The notes under the pieces are model-generated. The model made no database searches. It saw only the letters and a program-made list of their open reading frames with translations, and was not told the origin of the DNA. This document shows positions 27,073-35,177 of a stretch of 64,000 nucleotides of DNA, piece after piece. This stretch comes from Streptomyces sp. CB02923 (lineage in GTDB: Bacteria; Actinomycetota; Actinomycetes; Streptomycetales; Streptomycetaceae). Location of the stretch: NCBI RefSeq assembly GCF_001905005.1, contig NZ_LWKZ01000012.1, forward strand, positions 301,061-365,060. The letters are read 5' to 3'. Numbering within the stretch: position 1 is the first letter of the stretch; the number at the start of each line of letters is the position of its first letter. The position numbers and the translations under genes are program-made.

Positions 27073-27485
27073 GGAACCTCCCCCTGGTCGCGGACGGCGG
27101 CCCCGGCCCCGCGCGACGGGCGCACGGGAACAGATGCACGGCCAGCAGTCAGTATGGCCGCAGGGACTGACAACCACACCGTTATTGCCTGGATCATGTG
27201 CGGATCGGGCCCCGCCGAACCCTCCCGTTCGACGGGCATTCCGTGCGCCCCCGCCCTCCCTCACGCACGGCCCGCCGGAAACGGTTCCCGAAATGAGCAC
27301 GCGTGTACGGGTTTCCGGCGTACGGCCGAGCCACCGCAGCCGCCACGCCGGAACCAACCCCCCTATCCCCGCACGAACTACCCCGCCCGAACAGCCCCCG
27401 CACGAACTACCCGCGCCCGAACTACCCGCGCCCGAACAGCCCTCGCACGAACTACAGGCGCACGAACTCCCCCCGCCCGCACCAC
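27073..27485 (-). other. Promoter region of the pknG-type operon with degenerate repeats
   Basis: The 413-nt gap lies upstream of the first operon gene. The stretch 27130-27210 is relatively AT-rich and is the likely promoter area, but no convincing -35/-10 pair could be fixed. From about 27365 toward the kinase gene end there is a degenerate ~15-bp repeat (units like CCGCGCCCGAACTAC and CCTCGCACGAACTAC). Confidence 0.5.
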
Positions 27486-27486
27486 C
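27372..27486. repeat. Degenerate ~15-bp tandem repeat
   Basis: Repeated units of the form CCxCGCxCGAACTAC or CGAACAGC run from about 27372 to the 3' end of the sugar kinase gene. Units are imperfect, so boundaries are approximate. Confidence 0.65.
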
Positions 27487-28580
27487 TACCCCCGCCCGAA
27501 CTCCCCCCGCACCCGCTCATAAGCCCCCGTCCCCGCCCCGGCCTGGTCCAGAGCGTGCAAGGCGGCCCCCAGCACCGGCGGCGCCGTCACCACACGCGGT
27601 TCCGCCTTCGGGGCGCGCTCCGCCAGCAGACGCGTCACCTGGTCGTGCAGGAGCGGGTGCCGCGCGGCCAGGACTCCGCCGCCCAGGACCACCGGCGTCC
27701 GCTCGCCCAGCAGGTCCAGCCGTCCCAGCGCCACCGACGCCAGCAGCGCGATCTCCTCCGCCTGCCGGGTCACCAGGGCCCGCGCCACCGCGTCGCCGGC
27801 CGCGGCCACCGCGAACAGCAGCGGCGTCAGCTCGTAGCGGCGGTCGCGGGGAATGCGTCCCAGATGCATCGCCTCGATCAGTTCCGGCATGGTGGCCAGC
27901 CCGAAGTGGGCGGGCACCTCGCGGGCCAGCGCGCTCGGTTCGCCGCGGCCGTCGTCGGCCCGCGCGGCCCACCAAAGGGCCTCTTCGGCGAGGTGACCGC
28001 CGCCGCCCCAGTCGCCGGAGAGCCGCCCGACGGAGGGGAACCGGGCGGTGCGTCCGCCGTGTCCCAGGCCCACGCAGTTGATCCCGGCGCCGCACACCAC
28101 CGCGACACCGACCGGTTCGACGCGGTCCCGGAGCCCGGCGCGCAGCAGCGCGAAGGTGTCGTTGCCGACGGTGACGGTGCGGGCCCACCCGTACGAGGTG
28201 ATCGCCGCGGCCAGTTCGCTCTCCTCGGCGGGCAGGTCGGCGTTGGCCAGGTAGGCCGACATCCGGCCCACCGGGCCGGTGACCCCGGCCCGTTGGCGTA
28301 CCGCGTCGACCAGCACCGCCAGATCGCCGACCGCCCGCGCCACCCCGACCACCGGCGGCTGGAAGCCGCCGCCGCGGGCCGTCGCCAGCACCGTCCCGTC
28401 CGCGCCGACCAGCGCCACGTCGGTCTTGCTGTTGCCCGCGTCGACGGCGAGTGCCAGGCCGTCGGCGCCCGGCCCGGCGGAGGCAGAAGTACGCGCCTCG
28501 CCGGACATCGCCCCGGCAGAGGCAGAAGTACGCGCCTCCCCGGACACCGCCCCGGCCCCCTCGGCTTCGCTCAGAGCCAC
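27486..28580 (-). CDS. csnK: BadF/BadG-type sugar kinase (N-acetylglucosamine kinase family), CsnK-like
   Basis: About 364 residues from GTG 28580. The ATPase fold shows LALAVDAGNSKTDVALVGADG (phosphate 1), VTVGNDTFALLRAG, VGVAVVCGAGINCVGLG (phosphate 2) and DWGGGGHLAEEALWWAARADDG. The C-terminus has ERTPVVLGGGVLAARHPLL (adenosine motif). It should phosphorylate glucosamine or N-acetylglucosamine released by the adjacent GH4 enzyme. GTG 28580 overlaps the GH4 end by 10 nt. A 39-bp direct repeat near the start duplicates SGEARTSASAG, so GTG 28547 and ATG 28508 are also possible starts; the true N-terminus is uncertain. The csn name follows gene-order match to the csnR-K operon and is inference. 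Confidence 0.82.
   Translation of the reverse strand: MALSEAEGAGAVSGEARTSASAGAMSGEARTSASAGPGADGLALAVDAGNSKTDVALVGADGTVLATARGGGFQPPVVGVARAVGDLAVLVDAVRQRAGVTGPVGRMSAYLANADLPAEESELAAAITSYGWARTVTVGNDTFALLRAGLRDRVEPVGVAVVCGAGINCVGLGHGGRTARFPSVGRLSGDWGGGGHLAEEALWWAARADDGRGEPSALAREVPAHFGLATMPELIEAMHLGRIPRDRRYELTPLLFAVAAAGDAVARALVTRQAEEIALLASVALGRLDLLGERTPVVLGGGVLAARHPLLHDQVTRLLAERAPKAEPRVVTAPPVLGAALHALDQAGAGTGAYERVRGEFGRG
28481..28558. repeat. 39-bp direct repeat at the kinase start
   Basis: Two copies, starting at 28481 and 28520, share AGGCAGAAGTACGCGCCTC and most of the following bases. The period of 39 bp equals 13 codons and duplicates SGEARTSASAG at the protein N-terminus, giving alternative start codons (28547 GTG, 28508 ATG). 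Confidence 0.85.
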
Positions 28581-29863
28581 GTGAGGTGCTCCCGGTTGTG
28601 CGCGATCAGTTCGTCGGTCAGCCGGTCCGCGTAGGCGATCTGGCCGATGAGCGGGTGGGCGAGCAGCGCCTCGAAGACCCGGTTCCGGCCGCCCTTGAGG
28701 GCCGCTTCCAGCGCGAGGTGCTCGTACGCCGTGACGTTGGCGACCAGCCCCGAGTACAGCGGTTCCAGGGGGCGTACGGGCAGCGGCTTCGCCCCGCCCG
28801 CGTCCACCGTCGCCGGTACCTCGATCACCGCGTCGTCGGGGAGGAAGGGCAGCGTGCCGTTGTTGAGCGTGTTGACGATCTGCACGTCGCCGGTGTCGTT
28901 CAGCAGCGCCGAGGTCAGCGCCACCGCCGCCTCCGAGTAGAACGCGCCGCCGCGCTTGCCCAGCAGTTCCGGCTTCTCGTCCAGCGAGGTGTCGCCGTAC
29001 ATGTCCAGCAGCTGCTTCTCGATGGCCGCGACCTCCGCCGCGCGCGACGGCTTGGTGCGCAGTTCCTCCACGACCTCGTCGTGCTGGTAGTAGTAGCGCA
29101 GGTAGTACGACGGGACGACGCCGAGACGGTCCACGAGCGAGCGCGGCATGTGCAGGTCCTCGGCGATGGCCGCGCCGTGCTCGGCGATCAGCCGGGGCAG
29201 GACGTCCTCGCCATCCACCCGTACGGACCGTTCCCACGTCAGGTGGTTCAGGCCGACGTGCTCCAGCTCGACCCGCTCCGGCGCGATGCCGAGCAGCCGG
29301 GCGAACTTCCGCTGGAAGCCGATGGCCACGTTGCACAGGCCGACGGCCTTGTGGCCGTGCGACAGCAGCGCCCGGGTGACGATGCCGACGGGGTTGGTGA
29401 AGTCGACGATCCACGCGTCGGGGTTGCGGCGGCGGATGCGCTCCGCGATGTCCAGGACGACCGGGACGGTGCGCAGCGCCTTGGCGAGCCCGCCCGCACC
29501 GGTGGTCTCCTGCCCGACGCAGCCGCACTCCAGGGGCCAGGTCTCGTCCTGGTTGCGGGCTGCCTGGCCGCCGACGCGCAGCTGGAGCAGCACCGCGTCC
29601 GCGCCGTCCACGCCGGCGTCGATGTCGGAGGTCCACGAGATGCGGCCCGGGTGCCCCTGCCGGGCGAAGATCCGCCGGGCCAGGCCGCCGACCAGGTCCA
29701 GGCGGTCGGCGGCCGGGTCGATCAGGACCAGTTCGGCCAGCGGCAGGGCATCCCGCAGCCGGGCGAAGCCGTCGATGAGTTCGGGGGTGTAGGTCGAGCC
29801 TCCGCCGACCACTGCGATCTTGAGGTGGGGATGCGGGGGCGTTCCCCCGGCGGACGACAACAT
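28571..29863 (-). CDS. csnH: GH4 family 6-phospho-beta-glucosidase-like hydrolase, CsnH-like
   Basis: 430 residues. The NAD-binding start KIAVVGGGSTYTPELIDGF is diagnostic of GH4. Other GH4 marks are ADAVLLQLRVGGQAARNQDE, WIVDFTNPVGIVT, VGLCNVAIG (metal-binding Cys/Asn), VGLNHLTW, VPSYYLRYYY and LLNDTGDVQIVNTLNNGTLPFLPDD. GH4 enzymes use NAD+ and a divalent metal, usually on phosphorylated sugars, in the cytoplasm. Here it likely processes imported amino-sugar oligosaccharides. It lies directly after the importer permease (7-nt gap) and overlaps the kinase. The ATG at 29863 gives ~10 residues before the fold. Confidence 0.92.
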   Translation of the reverse strand: MLSSAGGTPPHPHLKIAVVGGGSTYTPELIDGFARLRDALPLAELVLIDPAADRLDLVGGLARRIFARQGHPGRISWTSDIDAGVDGADAVLLQLRVGGQAARNQDETWPLECGCVGQETTGAGGLAKALRTVPVVLDIAERIRRRNPDAWIVDFTNPVGIVTRALLSHGHKAVGLCNVAIGFQRKFARLLGIAPERVELEHVGLNHLTWERSVRVDGEDVLPRLIAEHGAAIAEDLHMPRSLVDRLGVVPSYYLRYYYQHDEVVEELRTKPSRAAEVAAIEKQLLDMYGDTSLDEKPELLGKRGGAFYSEAAVALTSALLNDTGDVQIVNTLNNGTLPFLPDDAVIEVPATVDAGGAKPLPVRPLEPLYSGLVANVTAYEHLALEAALKGGRNRVFEALLAHPLIGQIAYADRLTDELIAHNREHLTWL

Positions 29864-29870
29864 GAATCGA

Positions 29871-30779
29871 TCAGCCCTTCACTCCGGTGAGCGTGACGCC
29901 TTCGACAAAAGCCTTCTGGGCGAAGAAGAAGACGATGATGACGGGGGCCATGACGAGCAGCGTCGCTGCCATGGTCAGGTTCCAGTTGACGTTGTGCGCG
30001 CTCTTGAACGATTCGAGTCCGTAACTCAACGTCCAGGCGGCGGGGTTCTGCGCCGCGTAGATCTGCGGCCCGAAGTAGTCGTTCCAACAGTAGAAGAACT
30101 GGAACAGTGCGATGGCCGCGATGCCCGGCTTCGCCATCGGCACGACGATACGCAGCATCGTGCGGACTTCGCCGCAGCCGTCCACCTTCGCCGACTCGAT
30201 GTACTCCTGCGGAATGGTCAGCAGGAACTGCCGCAACAGGAAGATGGAGTACGCGTCACCGAACGCCATCGGGATCAGCAGCGGCCACAGCGAACCGGAC
30301 AGGTGCAGCTGCTGCGCCCACACCAGGTACATGGGGATCACGATGACCTGCGGCGGCAGCATCATCGTCGAAATCACCATGACCATCGCCGTACGCCGGC
30401 CGCGGAAACGGAACTTGGCGAGCGCGTACGCCACCGGAATCGCCGAGCAGACGGTGAACAGCGTGCCCAGGCCCGCGTACATCAGCGAGTTCTTCCACCA
30501 GTCCAGGAAGCCCGGCGTCCGGAAGACCGTCGCGTAATTCGACCAGTTCCATTCATGCGGCCACAGTTCGCCGCTCATCGCCTGCTCGTCGCTCATCACG
30601 GAGGTCAGGAAGACGAAGACGAACGGCAGGACGAAGAACAGCGCGGCGGCTATGGCGAGGGCGTGCACGGCTATCCAGTGCAGCAGCCGCTTGCGGCGGG
30701 CGCGGGCCAGGGCGGGCCCCCGGTCGGTGGTGCCGGTACGGGCCGGCGCGCCGCCCGCTCTCAGGGTCGTCGTGGTCAT
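29871..30779 (-). CDS. csnG: Carbohydrate ABC transporter permease (MalG type), CsnG-like
   Basis: 302 residues. A charged cytoplasmic N-terminus is followed by six membrane segments, the first being AIAAALFFVLPFVFVFLTSV. The MalG-type EAA loop that docks the ATPase is visible in YIESAKVDGCGEVRTMLRIVVPMAKPGI. It forms the importer channel with the upstream permease. No ATPase is encoded nearby, as usual for Streptomyces CUT1 importers that share MsiK. The start lies 6 nt after the upstream gene's stop, with GGAGGA inside that gene's end. Confidence 0.92.
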   Translation of the reverse strand: MTTTTLRAGGAPARTGTTDRGPALARARRKRLLHWIAVHALAIAAALFFVLPFVFVFLTSVMSDEQAMSGELWPHEWNWSNYATVFRTPGFLDWWKNSLMYAGLGTLFTVCSAIPVAYALAKFRFRGRRTAMVMVISTMMLPPQVIVIPMYLVWAQQLHLSGSLWPLLIPMAFGDAYSIFLLRQFLLTIPQEYIESAKVDGCGEVRTMLRIVVPMAKPGIAAIALFQFFYCWNDYFGPQIYAAQNPAAWTLSYGLESFKSAHNVNWNLTMAATLLVMAPVIIVFFFAQKAFVEGVTLTGVKG

Positions 30780-30785
30780 GTCGGT

Positions 30786-31793
30786 TCAGTCCTCCGCCGG
30801 GAGCAGGCCGGCGCGCTTGCGCATCAGCAGGGTGGTGACGGCCATGGCGATCACGAAGAGCACGAGCGAGAGCACGCACGCGGCGCCCGTGTTGAAGTTC
30901 TGGAAGCCGAGCGAGTAGACGAGCTGCGGCACGGTGAGGGTGGAGTGGTCGGGGTAGCCGGGCTGGATGACCGAGCCGGGGCCGATGGTCACGCCGGAGG
31001 CCAGCTTCCCGGCGACCAGCGCCTGCGTGTAGTACTGCATGGTCTGTACGACCCCGGTGACCACCGCGAACATCACGATCGGCGTGATGGACGGCCACGT
31101 CACGTACCGGAACTTGCCCCAGGGGCCGGCCCCGTCCAGCTCGGCCGCCTCGTACTGCTCCTTCGGCACGTCCAGCAGCGCCGCCATGAAGATCACCATC
31201 AGGTCGCCGATGCCCCACAGGGAGAGCATGACCAGCGACGGCTTCGCCCAGGCCGCGTCGTTGAACCAGCCGGGCGCCGGGATGCCGACGGCTTCCAGGA
31301 GGTCGTTGACCGGTCCGGTGCCGGGGTTGAGGAGGAAGACGAACGCGACCGTCGCCGCGACCGGCGGCGCGAGATACGGCAGGTAGAAGGCCGTACGGAA
31401 CAGGCCGACACCCGACTTGATCTTCGTGACCAGCATCCCGATGCCGAGACCGAAGACCACGCGCAGCGCGACCATCACCACGACCAGCCACAGCGTGTTC
31501 CACAGCGCCGGGCCGAAGAGCGGCATCTGCGTGAAGACGTACTTCCAGTTCCGCAGCCCGACGAACGACGGCTGCTGGATCTGATTGTAGTGCATGAACG
31601 AGAAATAGACCGTGGCGATCAGCGGATAGCCGAAGAAGACGCTGAAACCGACCAGCCAGGGGGAGAGAAAACCGAGCGTGCGCAGCCGCTGCCGGGTGTG
31701 TTTGCGGCGCAGCGCGGGAGCTTTCGGGCGCGGCGCCGTAGCTTTCGGGCGCGATGCGGCGGAAGGGCGCCCGGAGGATTCGAGGAGGGACAT
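30786..31793 (-). CDS. csnF: Sugar ABC transporter permease (MalF type), CsnF-like
   Basis: 335 residues. A basic N-terminal ~40 residues precede FLSPWLVGFSVFFGYPLIATVYFSFMHYN, the usual first membrane segment of MalF-type permeases. Further helices include LWLVVVMVALRVVFGLGIGMLV and PVAATVAFVFLLNPGTG. The EAA loop is seen in YEAAELDGAGPWGKFRYVTWPSITPIV. It pairs with the next permease and the upstream lipoprotein in one importer. The start has GGAGTCC upstream and follows the binding-protein stop by 12 nt. Confidence 0.93.
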   Translation of the reverse strand: MSLLESSGRPSAASRPKATAPRPKAPALRRKHTRQRLRTLGFLSPWLVGFSVFFGYPLIATVYFSFMHYNQIQQPSFVGLRNWKYVFTQMPLFGPALWNTLWLVVVMVALRVVFGLGIGMLVTKIKSGVGLFRTAFYLPYLAPPVAATVAFVFLLNPGTGPVNDLLEAVGIPAPGWFNDAAWAKPSLVMLSLWGIGDLMVIFMAALLDVPKEQYEAAELDGAGPWGKFRYVTWPSITPIVMFAVVTGVVQTMQYYTQALVAGKLASGVTIGPGSVIQPGYPDHSTLTVPQLVYSLGFQNFNTGAACVLSLVLFVIAMAVTTLLMRKRAGLLPAED

Positions 31794-31805
31794 GGCAGGA
31801 CTCCG

Positions 31806-33143
31806 TCAGTTCACGGACTGGAGATTGTCGGCGTCTATCTGGGCATCGAGCTCACGCAGGCCCTTGTCGAGGTCGGGCACTTTTCCGGCCTCGACGTCGT
31901 ACGAGAAGTCCTGTAGCGAGACCACGTACTGCCCGCCGTTGACGGACGGCGGCAGCGCCGTACTGTGCTGATTCTTCGCGATGTCGAGGAACGTGCGGAA
32001 CGACGGATCGGCGTCCAGCTTCGGCGACTTGAGCGCGGCGAGGGTGGACGGCACGTTGTGGATGGCATTGGCGAACCGCACCACCTGGTCCGTGTCCACC
32101 GTCAGGAACTTCACCAGTTCCCACGCCGCGTTCTGGTGCTTGCTGCTGTGCGCGATGCCCGCGACCGTGCCGGTCAGATAGCCCCGCCCGTACGTGTCCG
32201 CCTGGTCGTCGGGCACCGGCATCGGCGCCGTCCCCCAGGCGAACTTCGCCTTCGAGTCCTTCAGCATCAGGCCGCGCCACTCGCCGTCCAGGTGCATTGC
32301 CGCCTTCTGCGTCATGAAGGAACTCTGCGACGACATCTCGTCACCGAACGTCGTACGGAACTTCTCCAGCGCGGCATACCCGCCCTGCGCGTCGATCAGT
32401 TCCCGCTGCGTGGCGAAGAACTGCTTGCTGCGCGGGTCCTTCGCCAGCTGCGCCTTGCCCTTGCCGTCGAAATAGGCCGGACCCCACTGCGCGAACATCC
32501 GGTCCGGACTGTTCTGGTAGAGCCGGAAGTTGGGTACGAACCCGGCGCGCTGCAACGACCCGTCCGGCTTCCGTTTGGTCAGCTTGGCCGCGTCCCGCTT
32601 GAACTCGGACATGGTGCGCGGCGGCCGTTCGATACCGGCCTCCTTGAACGCGTCCTTGTTGTAGTACAGCCCGAAGGCATCCGCGAGCAGCGGCAGAGCA
32701 CACTGATTGCCCTGGTATTTCGTGTAATCCAGAACCGTCTTGGAGAAAACCTTCTCCTTCTGCACACCCGTCTTCTTCATGAACGGATCGAGATCCACCC
32801 ACATGCCGGACGAGCAGTACTGCCCCACGTTGTTGGTGGTGAACGACGACACCACGTCCGGAGCGTCGTCCCCGCCGGCGCGCAGCGCCTGGTTCACCGT
32901 CGCGTCCGTGACGTTGTTGACCGTCTTCACCCTGATGTTCGGATGCAGCTTCTCGAAACGGGCGATACTGTCGTCGATCGCCTTCACCTCGGCCGGGTTG
33001 GACCAGCCGTGCCAGAACTTCAGCGTGACGGGTTCGGTCGGGTCGTCGCGGTCGCTGCCGACGCTCGGATTGGCACAGCCCGAAAGAATCAGACCGGCCC
33101 CGGCGAGCGCCGCCGACAGGCAGATGCGCATACGCGGACGCAT
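31806..33143 (-). CDS. csnE: Extracellular sugar-binding lipoprotein, CsnE-like
   Basis: 445 residues. A lipoprotein signal (ICLSAALAGAGLILSGC, lipobox LSGC with Cys at residue 23) anchors it outside the membrane. The mature part is a family 1 solute-binding protein: PVTLKFWHGWSNPAEVKAIDDSIARFEKLHPNI, DDAPDVVSSF, ADAFGLYYNKDAFKEAG, MTQKAAMHLDGEWRG and YLTGTVAGIAHSSKHQNAAWELVKFLT. It delivers oligosaccharide to the two permeases downstream. By operon match the ligands are probably glucosamine oligosaccharides. AAGGAAG precedes the ATG. The 178-nt gap to the regulator gene has no second copy of its operator. Confidence 0.93.
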   Translation of the reverse strand: MRPRMRICLSAALAGAGLILSGCANPSVGSDRDDPTEPVTLKFWHGWSNPAEVKAIDDSIARFEKLHPNIRVKTVNNVTDATVNQALRAGGDDAPDVVSSFTTNNVGQYCSSGMWVDLDPFMKKTGVQKEKVFSKTVLDYTKYQGNQCALPLLADAFGLYYNKDAFKEAGIERPPRTMSEFKRDAAKLTKRKPDGSLQRAGFVPNFRLYQNSPDRMFAQWGPAYFDGKGKAQLAKDPRSKQFFATQRELIDAQGGYAALEKFRTTFGDEMSSQSSFMTQKAAMHLDGEWRGLMLKDSKAKFAWGTAPMPVPDDQADTYGRGYLTGTVAGIAHSSKHQNAAWELVKFLTVDTDQVVRFANAIHNVPSTLAALKSPKLDADPSFRTFLDIAKNQHSTALPPSVNGGQYVVSLQDFSYDVEAGKVPDLDKGLRELDAQIDADNLQSVN

Positions 33144-33321
33144 GGCGGACTTCCTTTACGGCAGGGGTGATGACAGAAGGTCATGCGAGAACTGAAGAGT
33201 GAGGGGAGTACGGGGAATGCGGGGAGTACGGGGCTTTCGCCGACGGCGCGCCCGGTGCGTTCGGCGCGCCCGGTGGGCCCGTCGGCTAATCGCACCGTTC
33301 CGGGACCCCTGTACCGCCTCA

Positions 33322-34515
33322 TCACGCCGTGTCGAACACGGAGTTACGCGCCTCGGCGAGCGCCGTTCGCAGCGCCCCGATGAGGATCGGCTGTCCCTCG
33401 ATATTGCTGATCCGGAGTTCCGGCCGGGGCAGCGCGAGCCCGGTGAATTCCTCCTCGACCAGCTCCCGCAGGGCTTCGCCGCCCGCCTGGGCCACTTCGC
33501 CGGAGAGCACCACCAGCCGGGGGTCCACGACGGCGACCACCGCGGCCAGCCCGGTCGTCAGCCGCCGCGCGACCTCGGCGCGCACGCCGTCGTCGGCCAT
33601 CGCCTCGTCGACCGTACGGGCGTCCTCCACCCCGTACTCCCGCGCCAGCTCCACCACGCTCGGCGACCCGACGAGCCGCTGGAAGCCCCCGCCGGCGTCC
33701 GGCCGGGCCGCGCTGAGGTCCCCGCCCCGGGAGAGCGGCGCGTCCGGCAGCGGCATGTAGCCGATCTCGCCCGCGCCGCCCGTGGCGCCCCGCAGCAACT
33801 GCCCGCCGAGCACGATGGCGGCGCCGACCCCCTCGTCGGCCCACACCAGTACGAAGTCGTCGAAATCTTGCGCGGAACCGTCGTGCTGTTCGGCGACCGC
33901 CGCCAGATTCACGTCGTTCTCGATCACGATCGGTACGCCCAGCACCCCGGTCAGCTCTTCCTTGAGCGTCCGCGAGTGCCAGCCGGGCAGGTGCGGCGCG
34001 TACCGCAGCACGCCGGTCTGCGGGTCGAGCGCGCCGGGCGTGCCGATCACTGCCCCGTGCAGCCGCTCGCGCGCCAGCCCGGCCTTGGCCAGGGCGCCGT
34101 CCACCGCCGCCGCGACCACCTGCGCCGTCTTGCGGGGCGCGTCCTCGTCCACGGCGTCCGTACCGACCCGCTCCTCACCGAGCACGCGCCCGGTGACGTC
34201 GGCGACCGCGGCGGTGATCCCGCTCTGGTCGACGGAGAGCGCGGCGACGTACGCGGCGTCCGGGTTCACCTCGTACAGCTGGGCGTTCGGGCCCGGCCGC
34301 CCGGTCACGTTGCCCGTCGTGCGCACCAGTCCGGCCGCTTCCAGCCGACCCAGCAGCTGCGAGGCGGTCGGCTTGGACAGCCCGGTCAGCTCGCCGATCT
34401 GCGTCCGCGTCAACGGCCCCTGTGACACGAGCAGGTCGAGCGCGGCCCGGTCGTTCATGGCCCGCAACACCCGCGGCGTCCCGGGAGTACCCTGCCCGCC
34501 CTGCCCTCCGGCCAT
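33322..34515 (-). CDS. csnR: ROK-family transcriptional repressor, CsnR-like
   Basis: 397 residues. An N-terminal winged helix (RVLRAMNDRAALDLLVSQGPLTRTQIGELTGLSKPTASQLLGRLEAAGLV) precedes the ROK sugar-kinase-like fold: VAALSVDQSGITAAVADVTG, LHGAVIGTPGALDPQTG, PIVIENDVNLAAVAE, DDFVLVWADEGVGAAIVL and TGGAGEIGYMPL. The usual Cys-rich zinc motif after GEIGH is absent, because GEIGYMPLPDAP lacks the His and the CxC series; this also holds for several repressor ROKs. It heads the operon and should respond to imported sugars. The ATG at 34515 is favoured over 34572 because the operator would otherwise lie at the very start of the coding region. Confidence 0.88.
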   Translation of the reverse strand: MAGGQGGQGTPGTPRVLRAMNDRAALDLLVSQGPLTRTQIGELTGLSKPTASQLLGRLEAAGLVRTTGNVTGRPGPNAQLYEVNPDAAYVAALSVDQSGITAAVADVTGRVLGEERVGTDAVDEDAPRKTAQVVAAAVDGALAKAGLARERLHGAVIGTPGALDPQTGVLRYAPHLPGWHSRTLKEELTGVLGVPIVIENDVNLAAVAEQHDGSAQDFDDFVLVWADEGVGAAIVLGGQLLRGATGGAGEIGYMPLPDAPLSRGGDLSAARPDAGGGFQRLVGSPSVVELAREYGVEDARTVDEAMADDGVRAEVARRLTTGLAAVVAVVDPRLVVLSGEVAQAGGEALRELVEEEFTGLALPRPELRISNIEGQPILIGALRTALAEARNSVFDTA

Positions 34516-34547
34516 GACGCCCGCCTCGCCTCTCGCTGCGCGATCTG

Positions 34548-34564
34548 TTAGGAAAGTTTCCAAT
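34548..34564 (-). promoter_or_regulatory. Palindromic operator upstream of the ROK gene
   Basis: TTAGGAAAGTTTCCAAT is a near-perfect palindrome centred on G (GGAAA-G-TTTCC). It lies 33-49 nt upstream of the regulator's ATG. It resembles the palindromes bound by ROK repressors such as CsnR, so the regulator probably controls its own operon. No second copy was seen between the regulator and the transporter genes. Confidence 0.75.
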
Positions 34565-34590
34565 CGATGCACAGGAACGTAAGCTCCGCG

Positions 34591-35022
34591 TCAGCACGCC
34601 GTCAATGGGTCTGGACCACTGAGTTCGAGCACGACCCAGACGGTCTTGCCCGGCCCGGACCGGACGGCCACACCCCACTTGTCCGCGAGCGCCCCGACGA
34701 GCACCATGCCCCGGCCGTGCTCGTCGAGCGGCTTCGGCTGCCGGACGACGGGGGTGCCGTCGCCGGCGTCCGACACCTCGATCCGCAGCGCGCCGTCGAC
34801 CAGCGCGAACCGCAGTTCGATGTACCGCCCCGGCCCGGTGGAGGCCAGTACCGCGTTCGCGGCGAGTTCGCCGAGGATCAGCTCGCCGGTCTCGACGGCC
34901 GTGGGTCCGAGACCCAGCGAGACGGCCCAATCCCGGAAGAGCAGCCGCGCCCGGCCGGGGCTTCTCCGGTTCCGGGGGAGGCAATAGGTGGCGGAGGCAG
35001 GGCGAGGCGAACTCTCGATCAT
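34591..35022 (-). CDS. ATP-binding protein, anti-sigma/RsbW-like HATPase
   Basis: 143 residues. Its HATPase fold shows ETGELILGELAANAVLAS (N box), LRIEVSDAGDGTPV (G1 box) and GRGMVLVGALADKWGVA (G2 box). There is no membrane segment or sensor domain. Such small ATPases accompany XRE (DUF5753) and DUF397 genes in Streptomyces, where some control development. It is divergent from the XRE gene here. The start at 35022 is preceded by GAAGGG, which lies inside a 14-bp palindrome. Confidence 0.88.
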   Translation of the reverse strand: MIESSPRPASATYCLPRNRRSPGRARLLFRDWAVSLGLGPTAVETGELILGELAANAVLASTGPGRYIELRFALVDGALRIEVSDAGDGTPVVRQPKPLDEHGRGMVLVGALADKWGVAVRSGPGKTVWVVLELSGPDPLTAC

Positions 35023-35027
35023 GGCGG

Positions 35028-35041
35028 ACCCTTCGAAGGGT
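35028..35041. promoter_or_regulatory. Perfect 14-bp palindrome at the ATPase ribosome site
   Basis: ACCCTTCGAAGGGT is fully palindromic and covers the AAGGG ribosome-binding region of the ATPase gene. A second short palindrome, CAACGTTG, lies at 35088-35095 in the same divergent spacer. Either could be the site of the adjacent XRE regulator; this is untested. Confidence 0.4.
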
Positions 35042-35177
35042 GCGAGAACGGATGCCCAGCAGACTGCACCTACGACGAAGACTCATGCAACGTTGAATGC
35101 ATCCACGAACGGGTGAATCGGTGTTGATCCTGGCGACGTCGACCGTCCAAACTTGGCTCCTCCACCGGGAGGTTGGC

